Assembly (NCBI GenBank): GCA_944385675.1
Contig: CALWYD010000004.1
Span: 43,204-107,203, forward strand
Direction of reading: 5' to 3'
DNA from: an uncultured Oscillospiraceae bacterium
GTDB taxonomy: Bacteria; Bacillota; Clostridia; Oscillospirales; Oscillospiraceae
Length of the DNA: 64,000 bases
Shown here piece by piece: positions 36,672 through 45,961 of the stretch. Numbering within the stretch: the stretch's first letter is position 1; each line of letters opens with the position of its first letter. The translations under genes were made by a program, and so were the position numbers. The notes beneath the pieces were generated by a model that was not told where the DNA came from, did no database searches, and was given only the letters and a program-made list of their open reading frames with translations.

Positions 36672-37175
36672 GTGCGTCTGGATTTAAGAGATATCATTCA
36701 TACTCCGGACGCCAAAAAGTCCTTTCGTTTTCAGTTGGATCTATCCGACCAGGACTTTTATGGGTACAAGCCCATAGTGCGGCCCGTCTTAGTTCAGGGC
36801 AGCGTGACCAACCACGCCGGCGCTTTGGTGTTGGAAGGAACGGCCAGTTCCACCCTGGATTTAATCTGTGACCGGTGTGGGAAACAGTTTTCCCGGGAAA
36901 AATCCGTGAAACTGGATTGTCTTGTAGCCCAGGAACTGGAGGACGAGGAGAATGAGGAAATTCTCCTTCTGGACGGCACTGAACTGGATTTGGAGCAGGC
37001 AGCTACCGAAGCCTTCATCCTCGCAATGGATACCAAAAACCTTTGCTCAGACGACTGCAAAGGGCTGTGTGCCAAGTGCGGAGCTGATTTAAATCTCGGC
37101 CCCTGCTGGTGCAGACCTGACGTAGATCCAAGATTGGCGGCCCTTGCGCAGCTGCTGGATAAAGATGCTGAGTGA
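36672..37175 (+). CDS. yceD: YceD/DUF177 family protein
   Basis: 167 residues from GTG 36672 after GGGAGG. Contains the DUF177 cysteine arrangement (CDRCGKQF, then CSDDCKGLCAKCGADLN), which probably binds zinc. YceD is nearly always encoded next to rpmF and influences 23S rRNA amount. The longer upstream frame includes the promoter region and is not coding. Confidence 0.93.
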   Translation: MRLDLRDIIHTPDAKKSFRFQLDLSDQDFYGYKPIVRPVLVQGSVTNHAGALVLEGTASSTLDLICDRCGKQFSREKSVKLDCLVAQELEDEENEEILLLDGTELDLEQAATEAFILAMDTKNLCSDDCKGLCAKCGADLNLGPCWCRPDVDPRLAALAQLLDKDAE

Positions 37176-37223
37176 GTAGTCGAAGTGCCTCGATTGGCAC
37201 GAAAACCGAAGGAGGTGTCAACC

Positions 37224-37412
37224 ATGGCGGTTCCTAAGAGAAAAGTGTCCAAGGCCCGGCGCGATAAGCGGCGCAGCTCCGTTTGGAAGCTGGAAACTCC
37301 CGGTATCGTGACCTGCCCCAAGTGCGGGGCTTACCGGCTGCCTCACCGGATGTGCAAAAATTGTCTGACCTACAACGGCCACACCTTTGGCCAGGTAGAG
37401 GCTCAGCAGTAA
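37224..37412 (+). CDS. rpmF: 50S ribosomal protein L32
   Basis: 62 residues: [18 protein letters not shown] and a four-cysteine zinc site ([17 protein letters not shown]), so this is the zinc-containing form. Start ATG 37224, 9 bp after GGAGG. Follows yceD by 48 bp, the standard pair. Confidence 0.98.
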   Translation: MAVPKRKVSKARRDKRRSSVWKLETPGIVTCPKCGAYRLPHRMCKNCLTYNGHTFGQVEAQQ

Positions 37413-37427
37413 GCACGGCGACAGACG

Positions 37428-37466
37428 AAAAATCCCCGGCGTCCTAAGGATGCCGGGGATTTTTTA
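37428..37466. terminator. Bidirectional terminator between rpmF and recO
   Basis: Stem AATCCCCGGC/GCCGGGGATT with T runs on both sides, serving the convergent rpmF and recO genes; it reaches the recO stop codon. Confidence 0.88.
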
Positions 37467-38240
37467 TACTTTTGTGCTACGGAATTCCTCCGCCCCCCGC
37501 AACTGCTTATAGAAATCCAATGTATGAAACCCCCGCTCCAGCTGTGTATGGAGATAGGCCTCTGTCAAATCGGCCAGCTGACGCAGCTCTTCCTTGTTTA
37601 CCTCAAAGGAAAACAGCCTTTTAGGGTCGCCGTAGGCAATATGCTCCATAGCCTTCAGCGCCCGGCCCCCAAGGGGCATGGAGATACCCTCCCCTACTTT
37701 ATCCCGGCAGCGGGCACAGTGGAGTACTCCCTCCTTCAGATGGAAGCAGGGCTGCTCTGGCTCTGGTGCGCCGCACACCGCACAGCCCTCCAGCAGGGGC
37801 TCATACCCGGCAAGGCACATGGCTTTCAGCTCAAAGGCCGTCTTTATCAGCTCCGGCGGCTTGTGCATCTGATCTAGCCCGTGCAGACAGTTGAGCAGCA
37901 GGGACAGCAGCTGGGGACAGGGTTCCCCCTCCACCGCCAGAAGCTCGCACACCTCGGCAAAATAACAGGCCAGGGCCAGCTTCTCCACATCCTCCCGCAC
38001 TCCCCGGAACAGCCGCTCCGGCGACGCCTCCTTCACCGACCAGCGCCCCTGATAGTCGTAGAGCACCAGTTCAGACCAGCTCAGCAACTGACAGCCCGCC
38101 CCAATGGGACTGCCTTTCCTACGGCTGCCCCGGGCTGAGGCGGTCAACTTACCCTGCTCCTTTGTGAGCAGGGTAAGGATTTTGTCCGACTCCTTGTAAT
38201 CTACACTCCGAAGTACCAGAGCCATCGTGGTGATATGCAC
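37464..38240 (-). CDS. recO: DNA repair protein RecO
   Basis: 258 residues; loads RecA onto SSB-coated DNA with RecR. N-terminal OB-fold (ALVLRSVDYKESDKILTLLTKEQGKL) and a four-cysteine zinc motif (CAVCG...HCARC) in the C-terminal half. The start is GTG 38240, supported by alignment of the N-terminus, though an ATG five codons on exists. It follows yqzL, as in B. subtilis. Confidence 0.95.
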   Translation of the reverse strand: MHITTMALVLRSVDYKESDKILTLLTKEQGKLTASARGSRRKGSPIGAGCQLLSWSELVLYDYQGRWSVKEASPERLFRGVREDVEKLALACYFAEVCELLAVEGEPCPQLLSLLLNCLHGLDQMHKPPELIKTAFELKAMCLAGYEPLLEGCAVCGAPEPEQPCFHLKEGVLHCARCRDKVGEGISMPLGGRALKAMEHIAYGDPKRLFSFEVNKEELRQLADLTEAYLHTQLERGFHTLDFYKQLRGAEEFRSTKV

Positions 38241-38277
38241 ACTCCATCCCTGCCTGCCCGACGGAAATATTTCCGCC

Positions 38278-38436
38278 TCAAATTTGGCGTCCCGGAAGTT
38301 CCAGGCGTTGGAAAGCTGTCATTGCCTGCTGCTCCTCCTCCCACGCCCGCTCCCGCTCCAGTTCCCGGCCACGGATGGCCAGATAGACCTGGGGCAACCC
38401 GGTGACAAAAAACAAGTTCCAAAGTCCCTGTTCCAT
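38278..38436 (-). CDS. yqzL: YqzL-like small protein
   Basis: 52 residues from ATG 38436, preceded by GAGGAGG 7 bp upstream. The N-terminus WNLFFVTGLPQVYLAIRGREL matches the YqzL pattern (W-LF--TG----YL----E) and an acidic helix follows. YqzL is encoded just before recO in many Firmicutes (era-yqzL-recO). Its function is unknown. Too short for default gene calls. Confidence 0.8.
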   Translation of the reverse strand: MEQGLWNLFFVTGLPQVYLAIRGRELERERAWEEEQQAMTAFQRLELPGRQI

Positions 38437-38515
38437 TTGTCTGCCTCCTCTTTCTTTCTGAGAATTAGGCTGACAAACCAGGGCAAAACTATAAGCGGTA
38501 AATTTCGGCTTGCTT

Positions 38516-40144
38516 TTACCAGGCGGCCACCGTGCCATCGCATCTTGGTTCCGTTCCCCCTACCAGCAGGCCGTTTTCCATACGCCAAATAATCTGTCCC
38601 CGCCCCATGGAAAGATTGGTGTTTAAAATTTCCACCTCATGGCCCATTTCAGACAGTTCCCTGCCGATGTGGGCGGGCACCTCCCGCTCCAGCTGGATAT
38701 GGCGCCCACCTATCCATTGCATGCGGAGGGCATCCAGAGCCTGCTGCGGATTCATATGGTAGTCCACAGTGTTTACCACCACCTGTACGTGACCCTGAGG
38801 CTGCATAAAGGCTCCCATCACCCCAAAGGGCCCCACCGCTGCCCCGTTCTTCATTAAAAAGCCGGGGATGATGGTGTGGTAGGAGCGCTTTCCTCCCGCC
38901 AAACAGTTGTCACTGTCTGGATCCAGAGAGAAGTTGGCCCCCCGGTTCTGGAGAGAAATGCCCGTGCCCGGGATCGCCACTCCCGCGCCGAAGGTGGTGT
39001 AGTTGCTTTGGATGAAAGAGACCATGTTGCCGAAGGGGTCGGCGGTACACAGGTAAATGGTTCCACCGCAAGAGGGGTCGCCCGCTTCAGGCAGCAGGGC
39101 CCGTTGACCAATGAGGGCCCGTCGGCGGGCTGCATACTCCTCTGAGAGCAGATCCTTCACCTGGGTTCTCATGTACCGCGGGTCGGCTACATACGTCTTG
39201 GTATCGGCAAAGGCCAGCTTAATGCACTCCAAAATCTTGTGATAGGTGTCTGCACACTCCCGCTCCCCGGGCAAAGGCAGGCCCTTCAGGATATTCAGAG
39301 CCATAAGTACAGCGATGCCATGGCCATTGGGGGGAATTTCACACACAGTATAGCCCTTGTAATCGGCAGTGATGGGCTCTACCCACTCCGGGCGATAGTT
39401 CCGGAAATCCTCTTTACAAAAATATCCCCCCGTCCGGCGGCTAAAGGACACAATTTCCTCCATCAGCGCCCCAGAGTAGTAGCTCGCGCAGTTGGTAGCC
39501 GCCAGCTCCTCCAGTGTTTTGGCGTACTCCTCCCACCGGAACAGCTCCCCTGCCCGGTAGGGGCTTGCGTCTTCTTTAAGAAAAACTTTTCTCCAGTAGG
39601 CATGGGGAGCAGGATCCCGCTCCATAGCGCTCAGAATACGCGGGGCGTCCTGCGCCCATTGAGGCTCCACATTCACCCCAACCGGGCAGCCCTCTCTGGC
39701 AAAGGATACGGCCGGGGCAAACAGCTCATCCAGAGGTTTTGTTCCAAAGCGGCGGATGAGCTCCGCCCAGCCCGCCGGCGCCCCCGGTACCATGGTAGGA
39801 ATCCATCCTTCCCGGGGCATTTCTGAAAAGCCTTTTTCCTTTACAATCCTTGCATTTAAAGCTTCTGGCGCTGTTCCGCTGGCATTTAGGCCGTAAAGCC
39901 TTTTTTCCTGTTCCATCCACACCAGTGCAAAGCAGTCTGAACCCAGTCCGTTGCTGGTGGGCTCCAACAACGGCATGGCGGCAGCCATAGCTACCGCGGC
40001 ATCCACTGCGTTGCCCCCTTTCCGCATCACTTCAAGACCAATCTGCGCTCCCTGAGGAATAGAAGTACAGGCCATGGCCTGTCGGCCGAAGACTACGTTG
40101 CGGCGGGAGGGATAAATATATTTCTGCGCATCGAACCAGGACAC
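38516..40144 (-). CDS. ggt: Gamma-glutamyltransferase family protein
   Basis: 542 residues of the Ntn-hydrolase GGT family. The autoprocessing site is likely the threonine in CGGTIYLCTADPFGNMVSFIQS, followed by the substrate loop (NRGANFSLDPDS) and GGKRSYHTIIPGF. It lacks a signal peptide, so it may be cytoplasmic; it would cleave gamma-glutamyl compounds. The start is probably the GTG at 40144, 9 bp after AAGGAG. It faces away from spoVAD. Confidence 0.9.
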   Translation of the reverse strand: MSWFDAQKYIYPSRRNVVFGRQAMACTSIPQGAQIGLEVMRKGGNAVDAAVAMAAAMPLLEPTSNGLGSDCFALVWMEQEKRLYGLNASGTAPEALNARIVKEKGFSEMPREGWIPTMVPGAPAGWAELIRRFGTKPLDELFAPAVSFAREGCPVGVNVEPQWAQDAPRILSAMERDPAPHAYWRKVFLKEDASPYRAGELFRWEEYAKTLEELAATNCASYYSGALMEEIVSFSRRTGGYFCKEDFRNYRPEWVEPITADYKGYTVCEIPPNGHGIAVLMALNILKGLPLPGERECADTYHKILECIKLAFADTKTYVADPRYMRTQVKDLLSEEYAARRRALIGQRALLPEAGDPSCGGTIYLCTADPFGNMVSFIQSNYTTFGAGVAIPGTGISLQNRGANFSLDPDSDNCLAGGKRSYHTIIPGFLMKNGAAVGPFGVMGAFMQPQGHVQVVVNTVDYHMNPQQALDALRMQWIGGRHIQLEREVPAHIGRELSEMGHEVEILNTNLSMGRGQIIWRMENGLLVGGTEPRCDGTVAAW

Positions 40145-40222
40145 ACAATTCAACTCCTTCTTTTTCGTATTATACTAAAATCTCCTCTCTTTGAACACCC
40201 TGTCCCATATTTTATTTCCCAG

Positions 40223-40251
40223 GGATAGTTTTTTCCTCTGTGCGCACACTA
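40223..40251 (+). promoter_or_regulatory. Candidate forespore (sigma-G/F) promoter of spoVAD
   Basis: GGATA (40223-40227), 17 bp, CACACTA (40245-40251), similar to the sigma-G pattern (GHATR-N17-CATNHTA) with one mismatch in each box, 33 bp before the spoVAD start. Confidence 0.35.
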
Positions 40252-40284
40252 TCCTGCAAACGCATAGGCAGTGAGGTGCTGAAT

Positions 40285-41298
40285 ATGACCACAAAAAAAT
40301 TGGGGGCCCAGACGGCTGCTTTGTCCGCGCCCCCATCTATTGAGGGTCGAGCCTGCGTAGTGGGCCGGAAGGAGGGCCAAGGACCCCTGGCCAACTATTT
40401 TGACTATATTGCCCAGGACGACGCCTTTGGCCAATCCTCCTGGGAGAAGGCTGAAAGCGCCATGCAGAAGCAGGCCCTCGCTCTGGCGCTGGACAAGGCG
40501 GGACTGGCAGCCTCTGGCTTGGACTGGCTGTTTGCCGGCGACCTGCTCAACCAGTGCATCGGTTCTTCCTACGCCGCCAGAGAACAGGATATTCCATTTT
40601 TCGGCCTATATGGAGCTTGCTCCACCATGGGAGAGGGGCTGGCCCTGGCCTCCATGACTTTGGACGGCGGCTTTGGAGAGCGCGCAGCGGTGGTAGTCTC
40701 TTCTCACTTCTGCTCTGCAGAGCGGCAGTACCGCACCCCTCTGGAGTATGGAGGGCAGCGTACCCCTACCGCTCAGTGGACGGTCACCGGTTCAGGGGCA
40801 GTGGTTCTGGCGCGGGACGGCAGCGGCCCTCGCGTCACCCACGTCACCGTTGGAAAAATTGTGGACAAAGGGATTAAAGACACCAATAATATGGGAGCTG
40901 CCATGGCCCCAGCGGCGTATGACACCATCTCCGCCCATCTGCGGGACACAGGGCGCAGCCCGGATTTTTACGACAAAATTATCACAGGTGACCTGGGCAT
41001 TCTGGGCAGTCGCCTGTTGATAGATTTGCTGAATCGGGACGGCATTACGTTGTCTAACCACCTGGACTGCGGCGCCCTCATCTTCGACCCTGAAACTCAG
41101 GATGTCCACTGTGGCGGATCAGGCTGTGGCTGCTGTGCCTCAGTGTTGGCCGGATACCTGCTAAAGCAATTGGAAGAGGGAGCTTGGAAACACATCCTTT
41201 TCTGCCCCACCGGGGCCCTCCACTCCCCCACCGCCGCTTTTCAGGGGGAGTCCGTTCCCGGGATCTGCCACGCCATTGCCATCACTGCGGCGGGTTAA
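40285..41298 (+). CDS. spoVAD: Stage V sporulation protein AD
   Basis: 337 residues with a thiolase-like fold. Visible segments: FAGDLLNQCIGSSYAAR, YGACSTMGEGLA with the cysteine pocket, HCGGSGCGCCASVLAGYLL. SpoVAD binds dipicolinic acid (DPA) and guides its uptake into the forespore and release at germination. ATG 40285 follows GAGGTG. spoVAE follows by 31 bp. Confidence 0.96.
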   Translation: MTTKKLGAQTAALSAPPSIEGRACVVGRKEGQGPLANYFDYIAQDDAFGQSSWEKAESAMQKQALALALDKAGLAASGLDWLFAGDLLNQCIGSSYAAREQDIPFFGLYGACSTMGEGLALASMTLDGGFGERAAVVVSSHFCSAERQYRTPLEYGGQRTPTAQWTVTGSGAVVLARDGSGPRVTHVTVGKIVDKGIKDTNNMGAAMAPAAYDTISAHLRDTGRSPDFYDKIITGDLGILGSRLLIDLLNRDGITLSNHLDCGALIFDPETQDVHCGGSGCGCCASVLAGYLLKQLEEGAWKHILFCPTGALHSPTAAFQGESVPGICHAIAITAAG

Positions 41299-41329
41299 CC
41301 CACCGTACCTGTTCGGGAGGTAATTGACT

Positions 41330-41686
41330 ATGGAATATTTGAACGCCTTTCTCTGCGGAGGCATTCTATGTCTCATTGGCCAGCTGCTGATTGACAAAAC
41401 CAAGCTTACCCCTGCAAGGATCCTGGTCTGCTACGTTACAGCGGGCGTGATACTCAGCGGGTTGGGAGTATACCAGTACCTGGTGGACTGGGGAGGCTGC
41501 GGAGCTACTGTCCCCCTCACCGGCTTCGGCCACCTGCTGGCCAAGGGCGTACGGAAAGCAGTAGGAGAGAGCGGTCTTTTGGGGGCCCTCACCGGGGGTG
41601 TCACCGCTGCCGCCGGGGGCATCACCGCTGCTATCTTTTTCGGCTTTCTGGTTGCCCTGGTGTGTAAACCAAAGCCCAAAGGATAA
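41330..41686 (+). CDS. spoVAE: Stage V sporulation protein AE
   Basis: 118-residue membrane protein with three to four helices; LCGGILCLIGQLLIDKTKLTPARILV and the C-terminal GALTGGVTAAAGGITAAI are typical. It works with SpoVAC and SpoVAD in the DPA channel. ATG 41330 lies 9 bp after GGGAGG. spoVAC, usually upstream of spoVAD, is not in this window. Confidence 0.95.
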   Translation: MEYLNAFLCGGILCLIGQLLIDKTKLTPARILVCYVTAGVILSGLGVYQYLVDWGGCGATVPLTGFGHLLAKGVRKAVGESGLLGALTGGVTAAAGGITAAIFFGFLVALVCKPKPKG

Positions 41687-41691
41687 AAATG

Positions 41692-41725
41692 GGGAGGCCG
41701 CCTGTAGGCGGTCTCCCGTTTCTAT
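41692..41725 (+). terminator. spoVAD-spoVAE terminator
   Basis: Hairpin GGGAG.CCGCC/GGCGG.CTCCC followed by GTTTCTATTTT. Confidence 0.75.
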
Positions 41726-41731
41726 TTTACG

Positions 41732-43435
41732 TCAATTTGTGGGTGGGCCTTCGGGGATGGAGCTGGGCAGGCGTTTGACCTCCAGGTAGTAGTGCTCGAT
41801 CCCCGGATCCAGCATAACGGTCTTCTCACCGTTTTCCAGATCAAAACCGAAATTCTGCCGAATAATTTCAACTTGTCCCCGATCTTCCAGGGTAGCCGTT
41901 TGTTCTGTGCAACGAAGGTTGGATCCCAGGGCGGTCACCAGATCGTAGCCGCTCACCCCCTGGTTTTCAGAGTTGGTACAGTAGAAGTCGTAGCTCTCTT
42001 CCTTGTTCATTTGGGCACTTACCGTAACGCTGCCTCCGGCGGGAATGGTGACCTCCGCCTCCACCCAGCACACCCGGTCCACGGAGGACACATCGTTTTC
42101 CAGTTCCTCCAGCATACCGGCGCTGTACCGCTCTGCGGCACCGTAGGACACAACCCCGTAGGAGAGCAGATGCTCCAGGAAGGCCCGGTACCAGACCTCA
42201 AAGTCCACATTCAATTCTCTTCCATCCTGCTGGTAGCTCTCCTGACTGCGCTCCTCCCACGCAGGCTCCAGGATCTGACGGAGCATGGTGTCCAGGTCGC
42301 TCTCATACCGCTCCACGCTGACCCCGCAGCCCTCCAGTTCCCGGGTGTCCGGATCGGTGCCGCCAGTGACGTAGCCGCCCACGGTCATATTCTCCACGTC
42401 CTCCCCCACTACCAGCAGATAGCAGGTCTGACCGTAGCGGGAGTCCCCCTCCTCCGGGATGGAGAAGCCCCGGATCATGGTGCCATTCTCCCGGTCATAC
42501 CGCCCGGCATGGAATCCGTAGCTCAGCACAGTGGTCTTGCCGTAGTCCAGGTCAAAGCCCACCCGGATGGAGGGATTGGGAACCCCGGCCTCCTCGTCGG
42601 CCTCCGGCCCGTAGGGATCGGTAAATTCATAGACCGTCACCTTTACATCACTGACACTTGGCGTGGACGCCAGGGCGTTTGCCAGGTAGGAGCCATCGGA
42701 GAGCAGAGTTTTGTAGTCTTCCCAACTTTCGGCGTAGTCCAGGTTGACACTGCCCCCCTCCTCCCCCTCGAAGAGGGTGCCGTCCCAGGTGCCCTCAAAG
42801 GAACCGGAGTAGGCCCCTACATAGAGCCCGGTCTCCAGTTCCCGACCGCCCACCCGCAGAGTAGGCCTGCTCCAGCCCAGGGCGTTCAGGGAGGAGGCAA
42901 AGGGGTAAAGGAGGGTAAGGGTCTGATCCTCTTTTGCGGTGTTGGTCAGGGCATATTCGTCAGTAACCAGGATGTGGCTGTCATACCGATACCGTCCCCC
43001 TTCGGGGTACCACTCGTTATACTGCTCCAGCACCTCCTGCCGCTCCACCCCTGTTAGCCAGGTTCGTTGGGCTGCCACCTCCTCATTGCTCTGCCACCGG
43101 GGCATCCAGGGGGAAAAATCCAGCGTAATGTCCCGCTGGGCCACGATACTGTTATTGGCCTCCTGCAACGTCAGCGGAAACACCGGCCCCGCGTAGGACA
43201 TGAAAACGGAAGAGCCGTCCGTCCCGCTGCCGCCAGCATTGGCTCCTATGCGCAGAAGGGGAATGAGGCCGGTAAACGCCCCCACCCCCAGCACCACAAC
43301 CACCAGACAGGCAGCAAGAGCTGTCCACCGCCTCCAGTGCCGCCTCCTTTTCGGGCTGTATGTGGCCCCCTCGTCTATCTTCCTGTCGCTCAGCTCACTC
43401 ATAGCCTCAAACAGGCGCTCACTCTTGTCGCTCAC
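41732..43435 (-). CDS. DUF4179 protein, likely anti-sigma factor
   Basis: About 567 residues from GTG 43435, overlapping the sigma gene stop by 4 bp. The N-terminal cytoplasmic part (SERLFEAMSELSDRKIDEGATY, residues 1-50) would hold the sigma factor, one helix spans near 50-70 (ALAACLVVVVLGVGAFTGL) and a large extracellular domain follows (DUF4179-like), rich in acidic and aromatic residues. This is the usual membrane partner of clostridial ECF sigma factors. Confidence 0.8.
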   Translation of the reverse strand: MSDKSERLFEAMSELSDRKIDEGATYSPKRRRHWRRWTALAACLVVVVLGVGAFTGLIPLLRIGANAGGSGTDGSSVFMSYAGPVFPLTLQEANNSIVAQRDITLDFSPWMPRWQSNEEVAAQRTWLTGVERQEVLEQYNEWYPEGGRYRYDSHILVTDEYALTNTAKEDQTLTLLYPFASSLNALGWSRPTLRVGGRELETGLYVGAYSGSFEGTWDGTLFEGEEGGSVNLDYAESWEDYKTLLSDGSYLANALASTPSVSDVKVTVYEFTDPYGPEADEEAGVPNPSIRVGFDLDYGKTTVLSYGFHAGRYDRENGTMIRGFSIPEEGDSRYGQTCYLLVVGEDVENMTVGGYVTGGTDPDTRELEGCGVSVERYESDLDTMLRQILEPAWEERSQESYQQDGRELNVDFEVWYRAFLEHLLSYGVVSYGAAERYSAGMLEELENDVSSVDRVCWVEAEVTIPAGGSVTVSAQMNKEESYDFYCTNSENQGVSGYDLVTALGSNLRCTEQTATLEDRGQVEIIRQNFGFDLENGEKTVMLDPGIEHYYLEVKRLPSSIPEGPPTN

Positions 43436-43989
43436 AGGTTCACTCCTTCCCGCTCCAAAGCCCGGCGCAGCCCGCTCCGCAGTCGGAACAGCCGACCGGC
43501 CATCTGCTTGGGGGTACATCCGCATTGTCCCGCCAGGGCGTCTACCCGCTCTCCGAACCAGTAGCGGCGGACAAAGGCCACCCGATCCTCCCGGCTCAGG
43601 GTGTCCAGCCAGCGGTCAATGGCGGCGGCAGCCTCCTTGGCCTCAAATTCCGCCTCTGCGCTCTGGACGGCGGGAACGCAGTCCTCCAATTCCAGCACCA
43701 GCGCCTCCATTCCCTCCCCCCGCTTCTGGCTGTGCCGGGTGCGCCAGCGGTCGATGGACAGGTTGCGTACAATCCGGGCCAGATAGGCCCGCAGAGAGCT
43801 TGGCCGCTGGGGCGGCATGGTGACCCAGGCCCGGTGCCAAGTATCATTGACACACTCCTCTGCATCCTGGAGGCTGTTCAGGATGTTCTGGGACAGGCTA
43901 CGGCACAGTCCCCCGTATTTCTCATCGGAGGCCGTGATAGCCCCCTCATCCCGCTGCCAGTACAGCGCTACAATAGCACTATCCTCCAT
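43432..43989 (-). CDS. ECF-type RNA polymerase sigma factor
   Basis: 185 residues. Sigma region 2 (DAEECVNDTWHRAW, SLRAYLARIVRNLSIDRWR) and region 4 (LSREDRVAFVRRYWFGERVDALAGQCGCTPKQMAGRLFRLR). The ATG follows GGAGAG. It is coupled to the DUF4179 gene by a 4-bp overlap, so sigma and anti-sigma are made together. The stimulus is unknown. Confidence 0.93.
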   Translation of the reverse strand: MEDSAIVALYWQRDEGAITASDEKYGGLCRSLSQNILNSLQDAEECVNDTWHRAWVTMPPQRPSSLRAYLARIVRNLSIDRWRTRHSQKRGEGMEALVLELEDCVPAVQSAEAEFEAKEAAAAIDRWLDTLSREDRVAFVRRYWFGERVDALAGQCGCTPKQMAGRLFRLRSGLRRALEREGVNL

Positions 43990-44081
43990 AGGTGCTCTCC
44001 TTCTCTCTTCTGCAGTTATTTCATTTATTTAGACGGAATTCTGTGCCCTATATTGCACCTATTTTAGCATGCCAGGCTTAA

Positions 44082-44112
44082 AAAAACACCCGGGGCCCTG
44101 AGGCCCCGGGTG
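44082..44112 (-). terminator. Terminator of the LtaS-like gene
   Basis: Perfect 11-bp stem CACCCGGGGCC/GGCCCCGGGTG with a long T tail on the minus strand, 10 bp after the stop codon. Confidence 0.93.
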
Positions 44113-44122
44113 ACCGGAACAA

Positions 44123-45961
44123 TTATTCTTCCTCCGTGTCCTCCAAGCAGAACATGGGCCGCGCCTCATCAAACAGGTCTACCATGCCGCAGTAATTGAG
44201 GATTTCATACTGTTCAAGCCATTGCTGCTGCTCTGTACTTAGCTCTTCTTCCTTTAAAAACTGCCCATCGCCAGTCACAAAGCCCACAGGTGTAATGGCA
44301 GGCAGCTGATCGTACAACTGAGCGAGAAACTCCATAAAGCCCGTCATGGGCAAGCCGGCCATCTGGGCAGTAAGCACCCCCAGGTAGTTGGGGCTTATCA
44401 CCACGTCCCGCTGCTCTTCAATATCATAGTTGGCCCAGATAAAAAAGGGCACAGCATATTGTTGCATGACCTCCTGGGCGGTCCGCTGGGACAGCTTCTT
44501 GCCATAAAGTACTTCGTAAAAGGCGTTTTTCAAGGGCGGCTGGTGATCCCCAAAGAAAACCACTAGGGTGGGCTCGTCCAGATTCTGATAATAAGTAATC
44601 AGTTCCTTCAGCGCGTTGTCGCTCTCCCTAGCCAAGGCAAAATATTGCTTGGCAGTACCATCTGCATCTGTCAACTCTTTAGGCAGGTCAATAGTGCGCT
44701 CCAGATTTTTCCATCCCTGGGCATAACCGCTATGATTTTGCATGGTCACATTGAACAGGAAAGTGGTATCCTCCTGCTGTGTGGTTCGGAATATCATCTC
44801 GTAATCAGACAGATCAGAGATATAGCCCCGGATATACCAGGGATTGACCACATCCTCCTGGTAGAGCTGATTGTCAAAATCCAAATAGTCATAGGCCACT
44901 ACCCGGTTCCACCCTGAGGATTTATAGGGGTGAAAGGCGGTGGTAGAATAGCCCTGGGTCCCGGCCAGAGAGGCCAAGGAGGGCATGTCCTCCTCCACAT
45001 ACAGCTGGTAAGCCACAGTGTGGGGAGGTTGAAAGAGGCTGGTAAACCCGGTAAGGTATTCAAACTCCACCGTGGCCGTTCCGCCCCCGGTAACCGTGGA
45101 ATACATCCAGCCTTGCACAGTGTTCTCCTCCAGGGAGTGGAGAAAAGGGGTAGGATCCTCAGAAGCCTCGAAGCTTTCAAAAATGGTAAAATCCCCGAAA
45201 GATTCGTTCATAATCACAACGATGTTGGTAGGCTGGCGGTTGGGGTCCCCAGGCGTGCCGGGATACTGCTCCATCAGCTTCAGCACTACCTCCTCTGAGT
45301 AGCCCTCTGGCTTCTCTACTGAGCTATATCGCATGGCTACGGTAAAATTCAACAGAAAGCCGTTTCGCTGCGTCACCCACTGCTGGGTAAAGATGCCCAG
45401 AGCAGGCAGCATACCTGTGAAAAAGAACGCATAGCAGTAGACCGCCGTAAAAAGAGCCGCTGCCCCGCTTACCCGCAAGGGGAGGCGCGCTCTGGCGTGC
45501 TGTGGGGGACACATCCATACCAGGGACAGGTAAGTCACCAGCAGAACCATGGCCTGGACCATATAGGGATCCTTAGAATAATCAAAGCCCTCCGCCACAT
45601 TGGCCGCAGTGCGCCAGGCGGCAATGTCCGCAGGGAACAAAATCCGGCCCCGAAAGCGCAGGATATAGTGGTTCAGCAGCCCCACCAGAAAGGCCAGCAC
45701 CGTCCCCAATGCAGCCGCACGCCGGTTGCGTCCCAGTACAAGGCGAAGCAGTACAAAGAGAATATAGTACCACACCATGTTCATCAAAACCTGCCAGGCA
45801 TACAGGTCCTCAAACAGGTCATTCTCGTTTAGTATCTCCACCATCCACAGGCATACCCACGGCCCCAATAGGAATACCAACCGGGATATCCATTTCCCAG
45901 GATACATCCCTATGTCGGATACAAGTCTGGGAAAGGTGTCCTGGTATAAAAGCCTTCTCAT
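44123..45961 (-). CDS. LTA synthase-family sulfatase (phosphoglycerol transferase)
   Basis: 612 residues: five N-terminal membrane helices (about 28-190) and an extracellular sulfatase domain. The metal and nucleophile region is NIVVIMNESFGDF and GGGTATVEFEYLTGF (catalytic threonine likely in the TATVEF segment), with DHQPP and HPYK metal/substrate motifs. Members add glycerol phosphate to membrane or wall polymers. Single-gene unit with GGAGG 10 bp upstream; which polymer it builds is unknown. Confidence 0.9.
   Translation of the reverse strand: MRRLLYQDTFPRLVSDIGMYPGKWISRLVFLLGPWVCLWMVEILNENDLFEDLYAWQVLMNMVWYYILFVLLRLVLGRNRRAAALGTVLAFLVGLLNHYILRFRGRILFPADIAAWRTAANVAEGFDYSKDPYMVQAMVLLVTYLSLVWMCPPQHARARLPLRVSGAAALFTAVYCYAFFFTGMLPALGIFTQQWVTQRNGFLLNFTVAMRYSSVEKPEGYSEEVVLKLMEQYPGTPGDPNRQPTNIVVIMNESFGDFTIFESFEASEDPTPFLHSLEENTVQGWMYSTVTGGGTATVEFEYLTGFTSLFQPPHTVAYQLYVEEDMPSLASLAGTQGYSTTAFHPYKSSGWNRVVAYDYLDFDNQLYQEDVVNPWYIRGYISDLSDYEMIFRTTQQEDTTFLFNVTMQNHSGYAQGWKNLERTIDLPKELTDADGTAKQYFALARESDNALKELITYYQNLDEPTLVVFFGDHQPPLKNAFYEVLYGKKLSQRTAQEVMQQYAVPFFIWANYDIEEQRDVVISPNYLGVLTAQMAGLPMTGFMEFLAQLYDQLPAITPVGFVTGDGQFLKEEELSTEQQQWLEQYEILNYCGMVDLFDEARPMFCLEDTEEE

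Noticed and set aside
41792-43057. Plus-strand frame of 421 codons
   Set aside because: Antisense to the DUF4179 gene; no SD and no family resemblance.
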